DNA of 17,476 bases from JBBDSV01 sp040904785 (GTDB lineage Bacteria; Actinomycetota; Nitriliruptoria; Nitriliruptorales; Nitriliruptoraceae): assembly GCA_040904785.1 (NCBI GenBank), contig JBBDSV010000091.1:1-17476 (forward strand). Direction: 5' to 3'. Shown here piece by piece: positions 14,272-17,476 of this stretch (the first letter of the stretch is position 1; each line of letters opens with the position of its first letter). The notes below the pieces were generated by a model that was given only the letters and a program-made list of their open reading frames with translations, had not been told where the DNA came from and did not search any database. Both the position numbers and the translations under genes were made by a program.

Positions 14272-14288
14272 CGGGCGAAAGTCGCCCG
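14272..14288. repeat. Short perfect hairpin in the ftsB-S1 intergenic region
   Basis: CGGGCGA-AAG-TCGCCCG is a 7-bp perfect inverted repeat with a 3-nt loop. On the minus strand it falls between the ftsB stop and the S1 start, just downstream of the candidate promoter, so it would lie in the 5' leader. No T-run follows. It could be a weak terminator of the eno-ftsB message or a leader structure. Confidence 0.35.
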
Positions 14289-14300
14289 CAAGCTGCCCCC

Positions 14301-14330
14301 ACGGTACGCGAGATGGCCCATCTGCGGCAA
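14301..14330 (-). promoter_or_regulatory. Candidate promoter of the S1-DUF501-ppx-nudix operon with a spacer palindrome
   Basis: On the minus strand TTGCCG (14330-14325) and TACCGT (14306-14301) form a -35/-10 pair with an 18-nt spacer; the -10 fits the loose actinobacterial TAnnnT. The spacer contains AGATGG-C-CCATCT (14311-14323, plus strand), a perfect 6-bp dyad, an ideal place for a repressor or a MerR-type activator. It lies about 133 bases upstream of the S1 start. Confidence 0.35.
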
Positions 14331-14372
14331 CCTTCCGTACGTCCTCGACGAAGCGGCGGCCTGGCGCAGCCC

Positions 14373-14909
14373 TCAACCACCGGGCGCTTGCCCGTCCTGG
14401 CCGTCGTCACCGAGCCACCGCTGCATCGCGTCCCATGCGCGCTCGTACCAGCGCGGCGCGCGCTGCGGTACCGGTTCGGGCGACTCGACGCCGGGCTGCT
14501 CCGCCGCCGGCGGAACGATGCGGTAGGGGATCTCGCCCTCGCGGACGAATCCTTGCTGCTCGCGGGCGAGCAACTCGATATAGGTGGGGTCGTGCAGGTC
14601 GTCGACGCGCTGTTCGAGCGCCCCGACTTCGCGGTCGAGGACGTCAGCGGTCATCTGCAGGCGCTCGACGCGGGCGCGTGTCTCGAGATACCGCTCGGCC
14701 GGCCCCATCAGCAGCAGGCCGGCGACGACGAGCGCGCCGAGCACCGCGAAGACATAGGGACGGTCGCCGCGGAACAGTGCGACAACAAGGCGTACCGGCG
14801 CGGTGACGACGCGCACGAGCCCGCCGGGGCGTTTCGCACGCGCACCACGCGCTGGCGGCGTGCGACCGGTCTCCGTGTCACGCCGTGCGGTGCTCGAGGT
14901 GGTCGCCAT
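14373..14909 (-). CDS. Septum-formation initiator, FtsB/DivIC family
   Basis: This 178-residue bitopic membrane protein has a basic cytoplasmic N-terminus of about 50 residues, one transmembrane helix (YVFAVLGALVVAGLLLMGP, about 52-70), and a coiled coil (YLETRARVERLQMTADVLDR onward, about 74-106). The family signature DPTYIELLAREQQGFVREGE then IPYRIV follows. About 45 Pro/Trp-containing residues come after it, a C-terminal extension of a kind common in actinobacteria. It acts with FtsL and FtsQ in the divisome at the septum. ATG 14909 is six bases after the enolase stop, so the two are likely co-transcribed, matching the eno-divIC order of Rv1023-Rv1024. No clear ribosome binding site of its own was seen, consistent with coupled translation. 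Confidence 0.9.
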   Translation of the reverse strand: MATTSSTARRDTETGRTPPARGARAKRPGGLVRVVTAPVRLVVALFRGDRPYVFAVLGALVVAGLLLMGPAERYLETRARVERLQMTADVLDREVGALEQRVDDLHDPTYIELLAREQQGFVREGEIPYRIVPPAAEQPGVESPEPVPQRAPRWYERAWDAMQRWLGDDGQDGQAPGG

Positions 14910-14915
14910 CGTTGA

Positions 14916-16208
14916 TCAGGACGTTCGGCGCGCAAAGGCATCGTGTCCCGGGTAGCGGGCCTGATCGCCGAGCTGTTCCTCGATGCGCAGCAACTGGTTG
15001 TACTTCGCGACGCGGTCGGAACGCGCCGGTGCGCCCGTCTTGATCTGCCCGGCGTTCGTCGCCACCGCGATGTCGGCGATCGTGACATCCTCGGTTTCGC
15101 CCGAACGGTGGCTGACCATCGTCGTCCACTGGGCACGATGTGCGAGCGCGATGGTGTCGAGCGCCGCGCTGAGCGTGCCGATCTGGTTGACCTTGACGAG
15201 CACGCTGTTGGCCGCCCGCGCATCGATCGCCCGCTCGACGAAGGCCGGATTGGTGACGAGCAGGTCGTCGCCGACGACCTGTGCACGGTCGCCGATGCGC
15301 GCCGTCAATTGCGCGAATCCGTCCCAGTCGGACTCGCCGAGACCGTCTTCGATCGACACGATCGGGTAGCGATCAACGAGGTCGGCGAGCACGTCGATCA
15401 TCTCCGCCGTCGACAGGGTGCGGCCTTCACCCTTGAGGTGGTAGGCACCGTCGCGATGGAATTCGCTGGCGGCCGGATCGAGTGCGAGCACGATGTCGTC
15501 GCCAGCCGCGAACCCGGCAGCGTCGATCGCTTCGAGCAGCAGGTCGAGCGCGGCCGCGTTCGACTCGAGGTTGGGCGCCAGACCGCCCTCGTCGCCGAGC
15601 CCGGTCGACAGCCCCTTCTGCTTGAGCACCGCTTTGAGCTGGTGATAGGTCTCGGTGCCCATCCGCAGCGCCTCACGGAAGCTCGCCGCCCCCACGGGGG
15701 CGATCATGAACTCCTGGAAATCGACGTTGGAGTCGGCGTGGCTGCCACCGTTGAGCACGTTCATGCAGGGCACGGGCAGCACATGGGCCTGCGGTCCGCC
15801 CAGATAGGCGTAGAGCGGCAGGTTCCGTGACGCTGCCGCGGCTTTGGCCGTCGCGAGCGAGACGCCGAGAATCGCATTCGCACCGAGCGTGCCGAGGTTG
15901 TCGGTGCCGTCGAGTTCCCGCATGAGCGCGTCGATCTCGCGCTGATGCGTCGCATCGCTTCCGACGAGCGCGGGAGCCAGCACGTCGGTGACGTTGCTCA
16001 CCGCACGGCGCACACCCTTGCCGAGATACCGGGACGCCTCGCCGTCGCGCAGTTCGACGGCTTCGGCTTCACCCGTCGAGGCTCCCGAGGGCACCGCCGC
16101 GCGTCCGACGGCGCCGCCGGTGAGGATCACGTCGACTTCGACCGTAGGATTGCCGCGCGAGTCGAGAACCTCGCGGGCGTGGATGGCATCGATCGCGGAC
16201 GTCGTCAC
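14916..16208 (-). CDS. eno: Enolase (phosphopyruvate hydratase)
   Basis: This 430-residue protein is full length for bacterial enolase, which interconverts 2-phosphoglycerate and phosphoenolpyruvate in glycolysis. Visible signatures are IHAREVLDSRGNPTVEVDV at the N-terminus, VPSGASTGEAEAVELRDG (substrate-loop Ser), NVLNGGSHADSNVDFQEFM (His and Glu of the active site), GDEGGLAPNL, SIEDGLGESDWDGF and VGDDLLVTNP (metal ligands), then VKVNQIGTLSAAL (catalytic Lys) and VSHRSGETEDVTIADIAVA. All key residues are present. GTG 16208 is preferred over the longer frame to 16259 because GAGGA lies nine bases upstream and homologues begin here. It leads an operon with ftsB. Confidence 0.97.
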   Translation of the reverse strand: MTTSAIDAIHAREVLDSRGNPTVEVDVILTGGAVGRAAVPSGASTGEAEAVELRDGEASRYLGKGVRRAVSNVTDVLAPALVGSDATHQREIDALMRELDGTDNLGTLGANAILGVSLATAKAAAASRNLPLYAYLGGPQAHVLPVPCMNVLNGGSHADSNVDFQEFMIAPVGAASFREALRMGTETYHQLKAVLKQKGLSTGLGDEGGLAPNLESNAAALDLLLEAIDAAGFAAGDDIVLALDPAASEFHRDGAYHLKGEGRTLSTAEMIDVLADLVDRYPIVSIEDGLGESDWDGFAQLTARIGDRAQVVGDDLLVTNPAFVERAIDARAANSVLVKVNQIGTLSAALDTIALAHRAQWTTMVSHRSGETEDVTIADIAVATNAGQIKTGAPARSDRVAKYNQLLRIEEQLGDQARYPGHDAFARRTS

Positions 16209-16237
16209 GGTCGGGTCCTCGCGGCACCGGCGGAAAA

Positions 16238-16261
16238 GTGTGGACTGAGGATAACCCACAC
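16238..16261. promoter_or_regulatory. Inverted repeat upstream of eno, possible operator
   Basis: GTGTGG (16238-16243) and CCACAC (16256-16261) are perfect 6-bp inverted arms around 12 nt. On the minus strand the centre contains GTTATCCT, a possible -10, about 40 bases before the enolase start. No matching -35 at standard spacing was found, so this is tentative. Confidence 0.3.
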
Positions 16262-16338
16262 CTCACAGCCAACTCTGGCACCACGGGCACCAACGATGGG
16301 GCTACGACGTCGCACCCGAGCGGCGCCGCGCGCGTCGA

Positions 16339-16911
16339 CTACGACGCTTCGCCGGCCGACCGCAGCGTGTCTCCCACCGAGCGCAGGCGTTCGCCGGTCG
16401 ACTTGAGACTGTCGCCGACGGGCCGCAGGCGCTCGCCGGCCGAACGCAGCGACTCCCCCACCGGCCGCAGCGCCTCGTGGTCGAGCATCGCCCGCCACGA
16501 ACCGGCCTCGCCGGAAGGTCCGTCGAGCCGCCAGATCTCGCGCGACGCGCCGGCGACCGCCGCACCGGCGAGCGCACCGAATACCGCGCCCACCAGCTTC
16601 CGGCGCGCGCTGACGGCACCGAGCAGCGCTCCCGCGGCCGCAGCAGCGCCGACGATCACGGCGTCGTCGGGGAACGGCGGCCGGTCATCGTTCGACGGCG
16701 TTGCCGAGCTGTCACCGTCCCATCCGGCTAGCACATCGGGCGTCTCGCGTGGCGCAGTGGACTCGTTGGGGGCAGTTTCGGCATCCATGAACATCTCCGC
16801 AGTCAGCTGGTGGGCGCAACCCGGGCATCGCACGCGGGAGGTGCCGTTCAGCGACGCGACCAGACCGTGCTTGAGAAATCGGCCACATTCCGGGCACTGG
16901 TAGTTCGGCAC
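16339..16911 (-). CDS. Zinc-ribbon, glycine-zipper protein with LRxxG heptad repeats
   Basis: Unrecognised as a named family. This 190-residue protein has a treble-clef/zinc-ribbon-like N-terminus with two CPxC knuckles (Cys6/Cys9 and Cys29/Cys32), an acidic, Pro-rich linker (45-82), and a Gly/Ala-rich hydrophobic pair of segments (about 84-122) like a glycine zipper that could insert in or lie against the membrane. A C-terminal run of six consecutive heptads of the form LRxxG(E/D)x spans residues 148-189. Start GTG 16911 has GGAG about eight bases upstream. It lies between mazG and eno, where mycobacteria instead carry a lipoprotein gene (lpqU). It may share a transcript with mazG (73-base gap). 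The function cannot be inferred beyond likely zinc binding and an amphipathic tail. Confidence 0.75.
   Translation of the reverse strand: MPNYQCPECGRFLKHGLVASLNGTSRVRCPGCAHQLTAEMFMDAETAPNESTAPRETPDVLAGWDGDSSATPSNDDRPPFPDDAVIVGAAAAAGALLGAVSARRKLVGAVFGALAGAAVAGASREIWRLDGPSGEAGSWRAMLDHEALRPVGESLRSAGERLRPVGDSLKSTGERLRSVGDTLRSAGEAS
16345..16470 (-). repeat. Six tandem 21-bp units coding LRxxG heptads
   Basis: The C-terminal coding part is six in-frame 21-nt units (residues LRPVGES, LRSAGER, LRPVGDS, LKSTGER, LRSVGDT, LRSAGEA). Protein identity between units is high, with Leu at position 1 and Gly at position 5 invariant. Alternate units resemble each other more (RPVG versus RSAG), suggesting growth by 42-bp duplication. 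Confidence 0.85.
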
Positions 16912-16984
16912 GGTTCGCTCCGCTCGGACACGGGACGGGTTGCGTTTACGTCCGATCCGAAGCGTACTGATTCATTCGTCGGCG

Positions 16985-17476
16985 TCATCCGCCAATCGAC
17001 GCGCGGAAACGCCGTGCGGCAGCGCGTGCGGCAGCTTCCGCGTCGACGTCGTGTGTGCGAGCGAGCATCACGACCGCGGCGAGCAGTTCGCCGAAGTGTT
17101 CATCGAGCGCGTCGCGCTCGGATGGCAGGCTTTCGAGCAGTTCGCGGACCCGGCCGGACGCATCGCCTGCCTCCCACAGTCCGGCGGCCGACGCCTTGTG
17201 CTGCAGTTTGGCCAGCAGCGCCAGTCCGGGCATGGCCTCGGGGACGCCGTCGAACACCCCGGTGCGGCCCTTCTCGACCGACTTGAGCTCGTCCCAGTTG
17301 GCTTGCACCTCGTCGGCGGTCGCGGCATCGCCGTCGCCGAAGACGTGTGGATGGCGGTGCACGAGTTTGTCGACGATGCCGCGTGCGACATCGTCAATGC
17401 CGAATGCGCGCCGTTCGTCGGCGACGCGGGCATGGAAGAGCACCTGCAGCAGCACGTCGCCGAGTTCCTCGGCGAC
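16985..17476 (-). CDS. mazG: MazG-type nucleoside triphosphate pyrophosphohydrolase, C-terminal part
   Basis: The last 163 residues of MazG; the start lies beyond the right edge. The visible part opens with VAEELGDVLLQVLFHARVADE, which carries the EE-x-x-D magnesium-binding motif of the second half of the MazG helical fold. FGIDDVARGIVDKLVHRHPHVFGDGDA and ANWDELKSVEK, standard for full-length MazG, follow. The tail (EAAARAAARRFRASIGG) is the usual C-terminal helix. MazG hydrolyses NTPs, including damaged or non-canonical ones, to NMP and pyrophosphate in the cytoplasm. It begins the conserved mazG-x-eno-ftsB order, as in Rv1021-Rv1024. It is unrelated to the MazF-type toxin at the left of the window despite the name. 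Confidence 0.93.
   Translation of the reverse strand, partial: VAEELGDVLLQVLFHARVADERRAFGIDDVARGIVDKLVHRHPHVFGDGDAATADEVQANWDELKSVEKGRTGVFDGVPEAMPGLALLAKLQHKASAAGLWEAGDASGRVRELLESLPSERDALDEHFGELLAAVVMLARTHDVDAEAAARAAARRFRASIGG

Noticed and set aside
14182..14376. 64-codon minus-strand frame starting TTG over the ftsB stop (TTGA)
   Set aside because: It mimics the coupled joints nearby, but third-position GC is clearly lower than in the neighbouring genes, there is no recognisable motif, and the region is better explained as a promoter-bearing leader.
16246..16254. DnaA-box-like TTATCCTCA on the minus strand
   Set aside because: Single copy, one mismatch to TTATCCACA, directly in the enolase upstream region with no AT-rich unwinding element or dnaA/dnaN neighbours.
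16345..16470. Tandem 21-bp units considered as a CRISPR or DNA-level repeat array
   Set aside because: Units are contiguous without spacers and exactly in frame as protein heptads, so selection is on the protein.
16985..17476. Possible toxin-antitoxin link between MazG and the MazF-like toxin
   Set aside because: The two lie about 16.5 kb apart; mazG sits in a conserved housekeeping order with eno and ftsB and is only named after the mazEF locus of E. coli.

Overview
The window is high-GC DNA, apart from a run of 100 N. It looks like an actinobacterial chromosome, plausibly a marine Acidimicrobiia/Ilumatobacter-like lineage; that placement is inference. Two things point there. The first is the order mazG - (small zinc-ribbon protein) - eno - ftsB/divIC - S1 protein - DUF501 - ppx/gppA on the minus strand. 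Without the S1 and zinc-ribbon genes this is the mycobacterial order Rv1021-Rv1026. The second is the pair of DtxR/IdeR-like iron boxes in front of iron genes. Most junctions are 4-nt NTGA stop/start overlaps, typical of a compact free-living actinobacterium.

Left edge (1-1266): the first few codons of a minus-strand gene leaving the window, a minus-strand toxin-antitoxin pair (CcdA-like ribbon-helix-helix antitoxin with a MazF-like toxin) with a perfect palindrome upstream, and a single-domain rhodanese on the plus strand.

Iron region (about 1461-10803, plus strand): an iron box at 1461-1490 precedes a ferric-iron ABC importer (lipoprotein, fused 2x permease, ATPase, all joined by ATGA overlaps) and a polytopic GT-C-like membrane protein. 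A second iron box at 6956-6989 starts right at that gene's stop codon. It precedes a lipoprotein with a long Ser/Gly stalk and a domain I read as FEA1/H43-like (algal iron assimilation) or imelysin-like. After a hairpin come a UPF0104/LPG-synthase-TM-type membrane protein and a HemY/amine-oxidase-like flavoprotein, joined by ATGA. The Ser/Gly stalk is interrupted by the 100 N, and the gap is flanked by two identical 29-nt copies of the repeat, so the true stalk length is unknown. The proposed picture is an iron-regulated surface system: a stalked lipoprotein captures iron, the Fbp/Fut-type importer moves it in, and envelope enzymes of unknown role are co-expressed.

Housekeeping region (10785-17476, minus strand, convergent with a 19-nt overlap): partial MazG NTP pyrophosphohydrolase, a zinc-ribbon/glycine-zipper protein ending in six LRxxG heptads, enolase, FtsB/DivIC, an S1 RNA-binding protein (YabR/GSP13-like), DUF501, Ppx/GppA, and a fusion of a CoA-pyrophosphatase-type NUDIX domain to a divergent NAD(P)HX-epimerase (YjeF_N) domain. 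The S1-DUF501-ppx-nudix genes are chained by GTGA overlaps and may have their own promoter at 14301-14330, with a palindrome in its spacer.
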